From Tritrichomonas foetus (taxonomy: Eukaryota > Parabasalia > Tritrichomonadida > Tritrichomonadidae): a stretch of 44,889 nucleotides of DNA. The notes below the pieces were generated by a model. That model was not told the origin of the DNA. It did no database searches and saw nothing but the letters and a program-made list of their open reading frames with translations. Of this stretch, positions 21,122 to 29,373 are shown in pieces. How positions within the stretch are numbered: the stretch's first letter is position 1; the number at the start of each line of letters is the position of its first letter. A program made the position numbers and the translations under genes. The stretch spans positions 1-44,889 of the forward strand of contig MLAK01000939.1 in NCBI GenBank assembly GCA_001839685.1. The letters are read 5' to 3'.

Positions 21122-22006
21122 CTATTGTTGTTCTGGCAGACGATGCCTGCATGATGGGCATTCACTATGCATTTTGAGCCATGGCGAGATGCAATCTGGA
21201 TGAAATCCGTGCTTGCATGGTAGAACGATCACATCCGCACCCTCCTCTAGCTGGTCAAGACAAACAGAGCAAACATCTTCAACACAAACTCCGCTTTCAT
21301 ATTTTTCTGGCTGGAGATTGGCCAAATAATGCTCGTCTGTTGGCGGAGTTCCAAGCGACTGCTGGTTCATCCTAAACAATCGCTCAGCAAGGGCACTTAG
21401 CTGCTCTTCTGTTCCTATAAAGAAATCATTGAAATTAAATCCGGTCGGACCAAATATGTTCGGAAACTGGAATTGTGCATTTCCATTATTCATAGTGGGA
21501 TTCGTGGCGGGATTCATAGTGGCATTGATATTGGTATTACCAGGAGTGTTCCCAGTGTTGTTGTTTGAGACATGAGTTGTGAATGTTCCGTCAGGATTTT
21601 GAATTATTGTGACGTTATTTAAAGTGATTGTCGAGTGGACGTTTGGATTGGCTCTACTATTTGGGAGACGCCTTGCGACATTTTGGAAGAGGTTTCTAAA
21701 GGAGCCCATGAAATTATACATATTTGCCTGGTTTTGCTGATTGTTTCCTGGTGGAAATAAATTGTTTAATATTTGCATGGGATTAAATAAGTCGCTGAAT
21801 TGGAAGGTACGAGAATTTCCCTGTTGATTGGTCGATGGAGGAGGCGGAGGTGGATTATCGTCGATTTCTAAATAGTCTTCGTGACAAATTGGGCACTTAA
21901 AATCATTGGTTGCGTATACGTTCTTCTCACACTGATAGCAGTAGCAATATTGTGACATGGAAATTTGCTCTTTATCGAATGTATTAATTGGTCGGACAAA
22001 TAACAT
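21122..22006 (-). CDS. RING-H2 E3 ubiquitin ligase, RNF126/RNF115-like
   Basis: 294 aa from ATG at 22006, chosen because a TCATCA initiator-like sequence lies about 14 nt upstream. ATGs at 21958 (MSQYCYCYQC) and 22057 are alternatives. The N-terminus has a four-Cys zinc finger, CYQCEKNV...CPICHEDYLE, like the BCA2 zinc finger of RNF126/RNF115. Then PPPPPPS and an Asn/Pro/Thr-rich disordered middle (about 80-215). The C-terminus carries a complete RING-H2: CSVC, LPCKHGFHPDC, WL, CPSC, ending HRLPEQQ. In animals and plants these ligases ubiquitinate misfolded or endocytic cargo; substrate here is unknown. Start is divergent with the gene at 22017. Confidence 0.85.
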   Translation of the reverse strand: MLFVRPINTFDKEQISMSQYCYCYQCEKNVYATNDFKCPICHEDYLEIDDNPPPPPPSTNQQGNSRTFQFSDLFNPMQILNNLFPPGNNQQNQANMYNFMGSFRNLFQNVARRLPNSRANPNVHSTITLNNVTIIQNPDGTFTTHVSNNNTGNTPGNTNINATMNPATNPTMNNGNAQFQFPNIFGPTGFNFNDFFIGTEEQLSALAERLFRMNQQSLGTPPTDEHYLANLQPEKYESGVCVEDVCSVCLDQLEEGADVIVLPCKHGFHPDCISPWLKMHSECPSCRHRLPEQQ

Positions 22007-22016
22007 CTGAAATTTG

Positions 22017-22376
22017 ATGAGAAATAAACTATTCAAAGTCATTCTAATGTTCTTCATTATCCTGATTTTTTTCAGTTCTTGTAAAAGAAAATCACATATT
22101 AAAGTTAAATACTTTGATACAAAGGAGTTTTCTAATGAACTCTTTCAAAGGCTTAAAAAATCACAGAGATCTCGAAATCATCATCAAAAAAATAAAATAC
22201 CATTAGCAGTCAATGGTTTTGAGCCTAAAGTATCGGGAATAAATCCACATAGGTTAATGGTTTATAGAATGCTACTGGAAAGACCTCGAATGTTTGGAAT
22301 GTCTAAAAGACAATCAAAACTTTTACTTGGTCTCTCTGCTTCAAGTAATATGAAAAGAGCTTTTGATAATCAATAG
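22017..22376 (+). CDS. Small secreted or membrane-anchored protein, unknown
   Basis: 119 aa from ATG at 22017. A second in-frame ATG at 22047 lies about 6 nt after a TCATTC initiator-like sequence and may be the true start, giving 109 aa. Either way the product begins with a strongly hydrophobic segment (MFFIILIFFSSC) resembling a signal peptide or anchor, then a basic, Arg/Lys-rich chain (KSQRSRNHHQKNK; GMSKRQSKLLLG). No family recognised. Its start nearly abuts the divergent RING gene, so the two may share a promoter. Confidence 0.45.
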   Translation: MRNKLFKVILMFFIILIFFSSCKRKSHIKVKYFDTKEFSNELFQRLKKSQRSRNHHQKNKIPLAVNGFEPKVSGINPHRLMVYRMLLERPRMFGMSKRQSKLLLGLSASSNMKRAFDNQ

Positions 22377-22646
22377 TTATTATAAAATCTAACAAACTCA
22401 GGTGTGGAAAATCAAATTGATTAGATGATCAAAATCGAAATCAGATTTATTCAGCATTAAATTAATAAAGTGCATATTTTCCATTTTTGAAGAATTAATC
22501 AAAATTAACTCTGAATATCATAATCTAAAATTAAAATGATGGAAATAAAAATATTTAAACTACGATCTTGTATATAAAAACTCATTTACTGTTAATAGTA
22601 ATCATCATTTATATTTCAGAATCATACAACACGATCAGAGATATAA

Positions 22647-23372
22647 ATGAGAAATATACGTTTACTATTTTTTAACCTATATTTCACCTTTATAGTGAAC
22701 GTTTATAATTGTATGGATGAAGAATCTTTTCTTGGTGCTTTAAGGAAATTAGGAGGTATCGCTGATCGGAGGGCAGCAAGATTGTTTGCTAATTTGTATG
22801 AATCCGAAAATAAAGTCAAAGAGCTTGAGCACGAATTAAATGAAATGAATATTGAAGCCTTAGAAAATGAAATCAATCATATGAAAGAATGCATTCGGGA
22901 AACTGCAAAAAATAATGAAGAACATAAGCGGCGAATTTTTTCTTGCGCACATTTGATGGGAACTGTTCTCGTAAAGCCTGAATTTTCAGACTACTTCAGA
23001 ACCAAACAGCAGATAGAAAAACACAAAAGGAAATTTGAAAGAATAAACCGAAAAGTTGAAGAAAGTAGAAAATTATTAAAAGAAGTTCCTCAAAAACCGC
23101 AAAGAATAACCGCCAATTCTTCCTATTATCAAAAGATAGTTGATGATTATTTAAATGCTGAAAAGGAATTAAGCATAGCTTCAGATATTTTTGATAGTTA
23201 TGAAGTTGATACAGAGTCACTTGCATTTTCCCTTTCTGATGAAATAAATGAATATCAAAATTGTGCGAAAAAATTGAATATCAATTTTCAAGATTTTGAT
23301 CCAACAGAAGCAATTGGAGGGATTTATGAAGCGAATGATCAAGATGATTATGATTCATATGATGAAACATAA
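22647..23372 (+). CDS. Coiled-coil protein, unknown
   Basis: 241 aa from the first ATG, 22647, about 24 nt after a TCATACA initiator-like site. The ATG at 22713 (MDEESFLGALRKLGG) would drop a hydrophobic leader (LLFFNLYFTFIV) that seems out of place on a coiled-coil protein. Residues about 40-150 have heptad-like Leu/Ile/Glu/Lys pattern (ENKVKELEHELNEMNIEALE). The C-terminus is acidic (NDQDDYDSYDET). A cytoskeletal role would fit but nothing identifies it. The stop reads TAAAA. Confidence 0.6.
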   Translation: MRNIRLLFFNLYFTFIVNVYNCMDEESFLGALRKLGGIADRRAARLFANLYESENKVKELEHELNEMNIEALENEINHMKECIRETAKNNEEHKRRIFSCAHLMGTVLVKPEFSDYFRTKQQIEKHKRKFERINRKVEESRKLLKEVPQKPQRITANSSYYQKIVDDYLNAEKELSIASDIFDSYEVDTESLAFSLSDEINEYQNCAKKLNINFQDFDPTEAIGGIYEANDQDDYDSYDET

Positions 23373-23649
23373 AACGTAAATAAAATGTTTGTACAATAAA
23401 ATATTTAATATCATTCAAATTATTTGTATTTTAGTGTTCAGATGGGAAATAATAATATTTAAAATAATAGTAATTTGATTTTGCAGAATATTTACACTCG
23501 TGATTTCATCTGACTCAATAAGCATGATCAAAATCGTGAAAAACTATTTTTTTGATATATCACAACAGATTACCACTTAAAATACTTTTTCTGTAATTTA
23601 TTGATGAGTGTCGTTTATTTATACCAATCTCAAGAATCTAATTAGATTA

Positions 23650-23686
23650 CCCTATCCTATCTTCAATTCGTGTTTTGACAGTGTCA
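23650..23686 (+). repeat. Left TIR of pogo element
   Basis: 37 bp, exact inverse of 25742-25778. The first 11 bases contain an internal tandem (ccctatcctatc). Confidence 0.95.
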
Positions 23687-23698
23687 GATTTCCCCCTG

Positions 23699-23768
23699 AA
23701 TAAACTATAGAATTTTATTAAAATAAACGATAGAATTATACCCCACAATTTTACAAATAAACTATACA
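23699..23768 (+). repeat. Subterminal AATAAAC(T/G)ATA repeats in pogo element
   Basis: Three copies: aataaactatagaa (23699-23712), aataaacgatagaa (23722-23735), aataaactataca (23756-23768), between the left TIR and the transposase start. They may be transposase-binding or promoter sites. No equivalent was noticed at the right end. Confidence 0.55.
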
Positions 23769-23810
23769 ATATTCAAAAGTATTCTAAACCTCGTGGTCCA
23801 ACAGCGATAG

Positions 23811-25070
23811 ATGGATCAAGTACCACGCTTACATGGTGGCCAGAGATTAGAATATTTGGCGGATTTAGCCTTAGAAAAGTTTGTCAAAAGACGACCATAC
23901 ATTCAATATACGAAAATAGTCAAGAAACTTGAACCTATTTTTTTTCTTATGCAGGTCAAACTTAGGCATGGTGAATATAGAAGAATATCTAAAACTACAG
24001 GTATTCCATATACCACCATCTTAAGTTGGAAAAACAAAATTTTAAAAGATAACAATTGGAGACCGAACAAAGTGAATTTTAATATATCAAAAAGAGTATT
24101 TACAGATGACGAAGAAATACAATTAATAAATATGATACAAACAGAATATTTAGACAAAAATATTTTCTTTTCGGATTCAGATTTTAAATATAAAGCATTG
24201 AATTATTATTATCAAACATTAAACAAAGGAATTGATGACTCAGAATTTTTGTGTTCCCCGACATTCATAGCCGATTTTAAAAAGAGACACGAAATTTCTT
24301 TACGTAAGCCTCATTTAAAAAGAAGACCGGATATTTCACAAATTAAAATTAATGAATTTCGTTATAAAGTCTTGTCAATTATGCAGTTAAATGATAGATC
24401 ACATATTATAAACATGGATGAGACTTGTTGGCAAGTTGTTAATGCCAATTTCTTTACATGGGCGAAAAAAGGAAGTCAAACTGTAACTGTTAATATACAT
24501 GATAACGTAAAAACATCTTTAACGGCAATTGCATCAATTGATGCAAATGGAAAAAAGTTACCTCTCATGATTGTAGGTAAAGGTAAAACAGAAAAGTGCC
24601 TGACGAAGTTAAACCTTCCATCAGATGTTTGGTCTCATCACAGTGAATCCGGTTGGGCGACAACCGACATAATCCTGAAATATTTGGAAAATTTAAGAAA
24701 ACTTTTTCATGATGGAAAAGAGATTATATTGCTTCTTGATATTTATAAATCACATATTGCAGATGAGTGCCGCCTATTTGCAGAATCTTTGAAAATTCAA
24801 CTTGTGTACATTCCGCCTGGTTGTACTGATATTCTTCAGCCTCTCGACATACGAATATTTGGTATATTAAAAGGTCGGGCTCGTCGTCTATGGAGAATAC
24901 ATCAGTTGAACAATAACGAGCCATTAAAAAAGGCAGGAGCTGTTAATATTCTTATACAAGCATGGAATAGTCTGAGTGAGCATGCAGTCCAATCTTCATG
25001 GGGCATTTTTGAAAACATCGAATTTGTAGATGAAGATTTATTTTTTGAAGATATTGATTACGAAGAATAA
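23811..25070 (+). CDS. Pogo/Tigger-type DDE transposase
   Basis: 419 aa, ATG at 23811. The N-terminus has a helix-turn-helix (YRRISKTTGIPYTTILSWKNK, about 56-76), followed by a second DNA-binding region resembling a CENP-B/Tc5 HTH (about 95-175). The DDE catalytic core has D203 in NMDET, D310 in LLLDIYKSH and D346 in ILQPLDIRIFG, a DD35D spacing typical of pogo. The QPLD block with following FG.LK is diagnostic of the pogo/Tigger/Jerky group. All three catalytic aspartates are present and there is no frameshift. It acts in the nucleus on the element's own TIRs by cut-and-paste. Confidence 0.95.
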   Translation: MDQVPRLHGGQRLEYLADLALEKFVKRRPYIQYTKIVKKLEPIFFLMQVKLRHGEYRRISKTTGIPYTTILSWKNKILKDNNWRPNKVNFNISKRVFTDDEEIQLINMIQTEYLDKNIFFSDSDFKYKALNYYYQTLNKGIDDSEFLCSPTFIADFKKRHEISLRKPHLKRRPDISQIKINEFRYKVLSIMQLNDRSHIINMDETCWQVVNANFFTWAKKGSQTVTVNIHDNVKTSLTAIASIDANGKKLPLMIVGKGKTEKCLTKLNLPSDVWSHHSESGWATTDIILKYLENLRKLFHDGKEIILLLDIYKSHIADECRLFAESLKIQLVYIPPGCTDILQPLDIRIFGILKGRARRLWRIHQLNNNEPLKKAGAVNILIQAWNSLSEHAVQSSWGIFENIEFVDEDLFFEDIDYEE

Positions 25071-25741
25071 TTCAAACAACAAACAAGCAAGCATTATTAA
25101 AAACATAACAATTATTTATGAATTCTTAGATTTTTTTTCTTTCATATTTTATTTCTTTTCTTTTGTTTTTCATTTCATTTCTTTTGTTTTTCATTTCTTT
25201 TTCTTTACATAACATAAAACAGAAGGTTTAATATTGAAAATTGTATCATTCAGAAAAATGAAAATGAATTTCAAAAAAAAAAAAAAAATCGATTAACTTG
25301 TGTTTTCGTATGAGTATATAGGTGTCATGGTTATTATTTTATTTATAATAATTTCTTTCTACTTAAGTACTTAAATTCCATCCAATAAAGATATAACCTA
25401 AAAATTATATCTTCTAAAAACCTACCAAAGGAGTCAAATTGCGATGCTGCTTTGTTTATCGTGATTTCATTGCTTAATTAGCTTTTTGATGACTTTTTTA
25501 GCATTTTTATTTTTAAATTGTACCGTTTTTTCGAAATTGATATTTGTTGATTTTCGCGTTTTTTACCATAAATAAGATATGCTATTGAACATCTTTTTGT
25601 AAAGTTATGCTTCAGGTTTCAAGGCGAAGTTCGGATTGTACGAAGGAAAAATGATGTTTTATCGAAAATATTGCAGATTTTAGAAAAAAAAAACGGATAA
25701 AAAATAAAATATTCAATTTCGTATCGTCATTTTAAAAAATT

Positions 25742-25778
25742 TGACACTGTCAAAACACGAATTGAAGATAGGATAGGG
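25742..25778 (-). repeat. Right TIR of pogo element
   Basis: 37 bp, exact inverse of the left TIR, followed by TA. Confidence 0.95.
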
Positions 25779-26648
25779 TATTACATTTTTCGCTAAATAT
25801 ATTTTTGTACTATGAATTGATGTTTAAGAGCTGGACCATACTATTCACTTATTTATCGCTGAATGAAGTATTTGGAATTCATAACGAGTTATACATTTAT
25901 AACCGTTTTTATTTCCTTTTTATGTCGAAAAAAATTGAAAGAAATTCAATACTTTATTAAAATTATTTATTTTACGATCCCCCTCAAATATTTGAGGGAA
26001 ATCGTTAAAATAAAATAGATTAATTCAAAAAGCGGGGGAAAATACAATTGATTTACGAAATTATTGATTATTTAGTTTATTTTGGTTATCAGCTGATTTC
26101 AATCTGCTGGTATACATTATTTTTTTTTAACTTTTCATGTGTTGTCTATAGATATGAGAAGAAACCTAACCAATGCTTGAGATACAGCGTAATGGCAAAT
26201 CGCAAAAATAATTTGCGATTTTGGCCAATTTAGGATATCGATTGTTGATATGGACAATGGACAGACTGGCTATTGATCATCCTAAAACCAAATTTTCTGG
26301 CTTTTGAGAGTGATCCGATGATTTTCCGTATCGAGCAATCATAGACCAAATAGAAAACGTGGGCACTATATTCATTTTTTGAAAGCTTGTTATCCATGTG
26401 AACAACTAACTTCTCAAAAATTGAATTAAGTGAAATAAAAACAGGTTAAGTTTCAAGAATTAAAATCAAATCACTTGTAACTCTCTTTCAAACGCCTCAT
26501 TTTGTTTCAAAAATGAATAACGTTTAATAATTTATATACAAAAAGTTCTTTTATTTCAGAACTGGGGTTTTTCCTCGAAAATTCAATTTAATTTAGAAAT
26601 ACTGAAAATACTTTTTTTTCAGAGAACACAACACATTCTAATTGGTAT
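25779..26648. other. Intergenic region downstream of the pogo element
   Basis: No supported gene. It contains the large palindrome listed separately. A 61-codon open stretch near 26048-26233 lacks a proper ATG and is not called. Confidence 0.4.
25956..26023. repeat. Large imperfect palindrome with perfect 18-bp core
   Basis: The core ccctcaaatatttgaggg (25981-25998) is a perfect palindrome. Outward, ttattttacgat pairs with atcgttaaaataa with one bulge, and weaker pairing continues (attaaaat...agattaat). The strand could extrude a long hairpin. It could be a foldback element remnant or a regulatory hairpin. Confidence 0.7.
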
Positions 26649-26666
26649 GGTCAAAGTTAAGGTCAA
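26649..26666 (+). promoter_or_regulatory. Paired GGTCAA motifs upstream of the Cache receptor
   Basis: GGTCAA at 26649-26654 and again at 26661-26666, spaced 12 bp, 20-37 nt before the ATG at 26686. Same motif and similar spacing as upstream of 37087. Promoter role is inferred. Confidence 0.45.
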
Positions 26667-26685
26667 TTCCTCGTGAATTAATGAA

Positions 26686-29142
26686 ATGTCACAAGTAATG
26701 CTTTCTTGTCTTGGTCAGACTGACCGAAAGGCAGATGCCAACGACGAATTGATTGAAGCAAAGAGAATGCAGACATCTGTATTTTCTAATTTCACTGCCA
26801 AAAGAGGCGCCGGACGAATCGAAAGATATTTCGTGAAACTTCGGACGCGGCAAATCACATGGGCTATTAATATAACGTGTGTTTCTCTTGTAATTATTAT
26901 CCTTATTCTTTTCATTTGGCTTGCTGAAAATACCATCCAAAAAATCTATGTTGAAACTACTGATGACATGATTGATTCTACTCGTGCTCATGTTTATTAT
27001 ATAACAAAAAATCTTTTTCTTGAATCTATTTATTTTTCAGTGATAATGTCACAATTATTATCATATCCAAAACTTTTTGATTTTTATGGAAATGACATGA
27101 AAGACATGATACAATTACTACTGAGAGCATATGATTCCGTTTCCCTCCATGTTTGCCATGCTCACGATTTTGGTGGAACTGATAGAAAAATTATCAGTGT
27201 TGAATACAATTTGTCGAAAAATGAAAAATATTTATCAATAGTTAATGCAACCATAAATGAACGTGATCACAGATGTTCATGGAAAATTGATGATAAGGGT
27301 TATAATTCATCATATCCAAAAAACGGTGATTGTTCAACTTTCTCAACAGCGTCATATTTAAAGCCATGGTTTCAATATGGATATAATCTTAATCGGTCAA
27401 CATGGTCAGACTTTTTCTTTGGAGAAAACTCATATAGTGCACCACCATACCTTTCAGCTGTATCGCCAGCATATGATGACAAAGGAGAAATTGTTGGTGT
27501 GTTGTCATCATCTATTGAATTAGATGCTTTAAAGACAATTTTTGAGAGTTTAATGCCAGCAAAAAGTTCCAGGTTTGCTGTACTCACAGAACATGGTATA
27601 ATAGCAACTATCACGGGTGTAGAATCAGCGTATGGTATCTACAAGGGTGAAATTATCACAAAAACACTTGAAGAAATTCAAGACCCAATTTGGTCAATTC
27701 TCTCACCATTAATGAAAATTTATCCAAACACTAATTTTACTGCTGCTTTCAATTTTGAAGATCATACATTTGCCTACTCAGTAACTATTCACAATATCAC
27801 TGTTTCTCCTGGAGTTCAGTGGCAATTTGTATCATGTATTTGTACACCTGAAATTTTTGATATGATATTGAAGCATCAAAATTCCATATATTATTTAACG
27901 TTTGTTTTTATTGTTTCTGGCTTTGGTGTTATTGTTGTCTTTGAATGGGCGATTGATTATTTTATAAATATTGAAAAAAATAGACTTCTTTCAACGAAAA
28001 AAGGTAAAAGTTTAAAACATGTTCGTGAAGTTGGAATAGTGTCGGCTTTAAATATCCTAAAAAAACTCACACGATCACATGCTGATAATATTATTGTTAA
28101 ACATCTGGTTAAAGATGTAGTTGATGAAATTCAGTGTGAGCAAGAAAGTATTTATTTTAGTACACAGCGATTTTATAGTTCAATAAGTAATAAAAAAGTT
28201 GTTGAAAAGTTTGCAAGTCTATATGGATACGATTCTGAGAGTATCCCAAATTATGAAATTTCTTCGATTTGGTCGAGACGAGCTAAAAATTTTTCTGGAG
28301 CAAATGAATCAAGTAGTTTTTCATCAATTGGATTCGATTTAAGTGGTGCTGAACAGCAGGTCTTCCATCGGAGGAAAACAACACTGAGTTTAACAAAAGA
28401 TCAAGTAATTGAAATGACTAAAGCAATTTTTCATCAATATAACACTGGTCTTTTCAATTATGATGATCTTGATACAATTATTGAAGGTTTAATAAATAAA
28501 ATTGGTGATGAAATGGCGCCATTTTGCGCTGATGCAATTGAATTAAATTTAATTATTTTACAATGGCGTGTACAAGAAATGCTTTATTCATCTGATTATG
28601 CTTATTCTTTGATGATTGCAACAATTATTTATCAAGTTTCTGAAAGAAAAAGATGGAAGCCTAATCGACCATTAATTAATCGTTATTTAATCACAGATAG
28701 AGTAAAATTAGATAAAGTTGCAACCATGGTTTTATCAACACTTTATCAAGCAGTTGATGATGAGGACCAATTTGAAAGATGGAATCAAATCGTTGAAATA
28801 GTGATGAAAATCCTTGATGTTGCTACTGTTGAAAATCATTCAAAAGTAATTCAAAGAATCATTTTAATGTCGAATTCATTCCCTTCAATTAAACAACGAA
28901 ATAAAGCAGAATCATTGGCATTGGTTAGAATTTTGTTTATAACATCAATTGTCTCACCAGCCTTTCATGATATTGAAACATCTTTAAAATCACGAACAAT
29001 TATCCATCCTGACATTCAACCGAACAAGAAAATCTTTATCAATTTTCAAAATTGTTTTAAATCTGTTCTACTTGTCCCACTGATGAGAAGTCTGGGTTTA
29101 ATTTGCGGTACAAAATTTGTTCTCAAATTCTGTGAAAAATAG
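26686..29142 (+). CDS. dCache receptor with degenerate PDE-like cytosolic domain
   Basis: 818 aa, ATG at 26686. Membrane segments at about 57-80 and 401-424 flank an extracellular double-Cache sensor (about 81-400) with the typical membrane-distal YLSAVSPAYDDKGEIVGVLS block and several N-glycosylation sites. The cytosolic part (about 570-815) follows the helical order of class I 3',5'-cyclic nucleotide PDEs: YSSDYAYSLMIATIIYQV (634-651) where PDEs have YHNxxHAADVxQ, EIVMKILDVATVENHSK (about 703-719) where they have a LATDMSKH block, RILFITSIVSP (748-758) where they have KCADISNP, and FQNCFKSVLLVPL (about 787-799) for QxxFIDxIVxPL. The metal-binding His and Asp residues are missing at all these positions, and no HDxxHPG is present. 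It is therefore probably a non-catalytic signalling receptor. Trichomonads carry Cache-type cyclases and PDEs; the ligand is unknown. Confidence 0.65.
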   Translation: MSQVMLSCLGQTDRKADANDELIEAKRMQTSVFSNFTAKRGAGRIERYFVKLRTRQITWAINITCVSLVIIILILFIWLAENTIQKIYVETTDDMIDSTRAHVYYITKNLFLESIYFSVIMSQLLSYPKLFDFYGNDMKDMIQLLLRAYDSVSLHVCHAHDFGGTDRKIISVEYNLSKNEKYLSIVNATINERDHRCSWKIDDKGYNSSYPKNGDCSTFSTASYLKPWFQYGYNLNRSTWSDFFFGENSYSAPPYLSAVSPAYDDKGEIVGVLSSSIELDALKTIFESLMPAKSSRFAVLTEHGIIATITGVESAYGIYKGEIITKTLEEIQDPIWSILSPLMKIYPNTNFTAAFNFEDHTFAYSVTIHNITVSPGVQWQFVSCICTPEIFDMILKHQNSIYYLTFVFIVSGFGVIVVFEWAIDYFINIEKNRLLSTKKGKSLKHVREVGIVSALNILKKLTRSHADNIIVKHLVKDVVDEIQCEQESIYFSTQRFYSSISNKKVVEKFASLYGYDSESIPNYEISSIWSRRAKNFSGANESSSFSSIGFDLSGAEQQVFHRRKTTLSLTKDQVIEMTKAIFHQYNTGLFNYDDLDTIIEGLINKIGDEMAPFCADAIELNLIILQWRVQEMLYSSDYAYSLMIATIIYQVSERKRWKPNRPLINRYLITDRVKLDKVATMVLSTLYQAVDDEDQFERWNQIVEIVMKILDVATVENHSKVIQRIILMSNSFPSIKQRNKAESLALVRILFITSIVSPAFHDIETSLKSRTIIHPDIQPNKKIFINFQNCFKSVLLVPLMRSLGLICGTKFVLKFCEK

Positions 29143-29373
29143 AAATTCTTGTGTAATCAAGCTGATAAATACCTATATACAAGTCTTTATTATTATCATG
29201 TTTTATTAAAAAATGTTACGGTATTATTATGATTATTGGCATTATTTATAATTTAATATATAGTTATGAAATGCTCTAATTATTATTTATTACTTCAAGG
29301 AAAATAACGAGAAAAATAGCATGTTGATGTCGCCTTTAGTTCTATACAGATAAAAAATGTGGTAATTTCTATT

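Larger units (their letters stand above)
23650..25778 (+). mobile_element. Intact pogo-type DNA transposon
   Basis: 2129-bp element bounded by perfect 37-bp TIRs (23650-23686, 25742-25778; end sequence ccctatcctatcttcaattc...) and flanked by TA on both sides (23648-23649, 25779-25780), the target duplication of the Tc1/mariner/pogo superfamily. It carries one uninterrupted transposase gene. Perfect TIRs and an open frame indicate recent insertion or possible activity. About 670 bp downstream of the transposase is non-coding and A/T-rich, with a cttttgtttttcatttc tandem repeat at about 25160-25200 and an A run near 25273. Confidence 0.93.
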
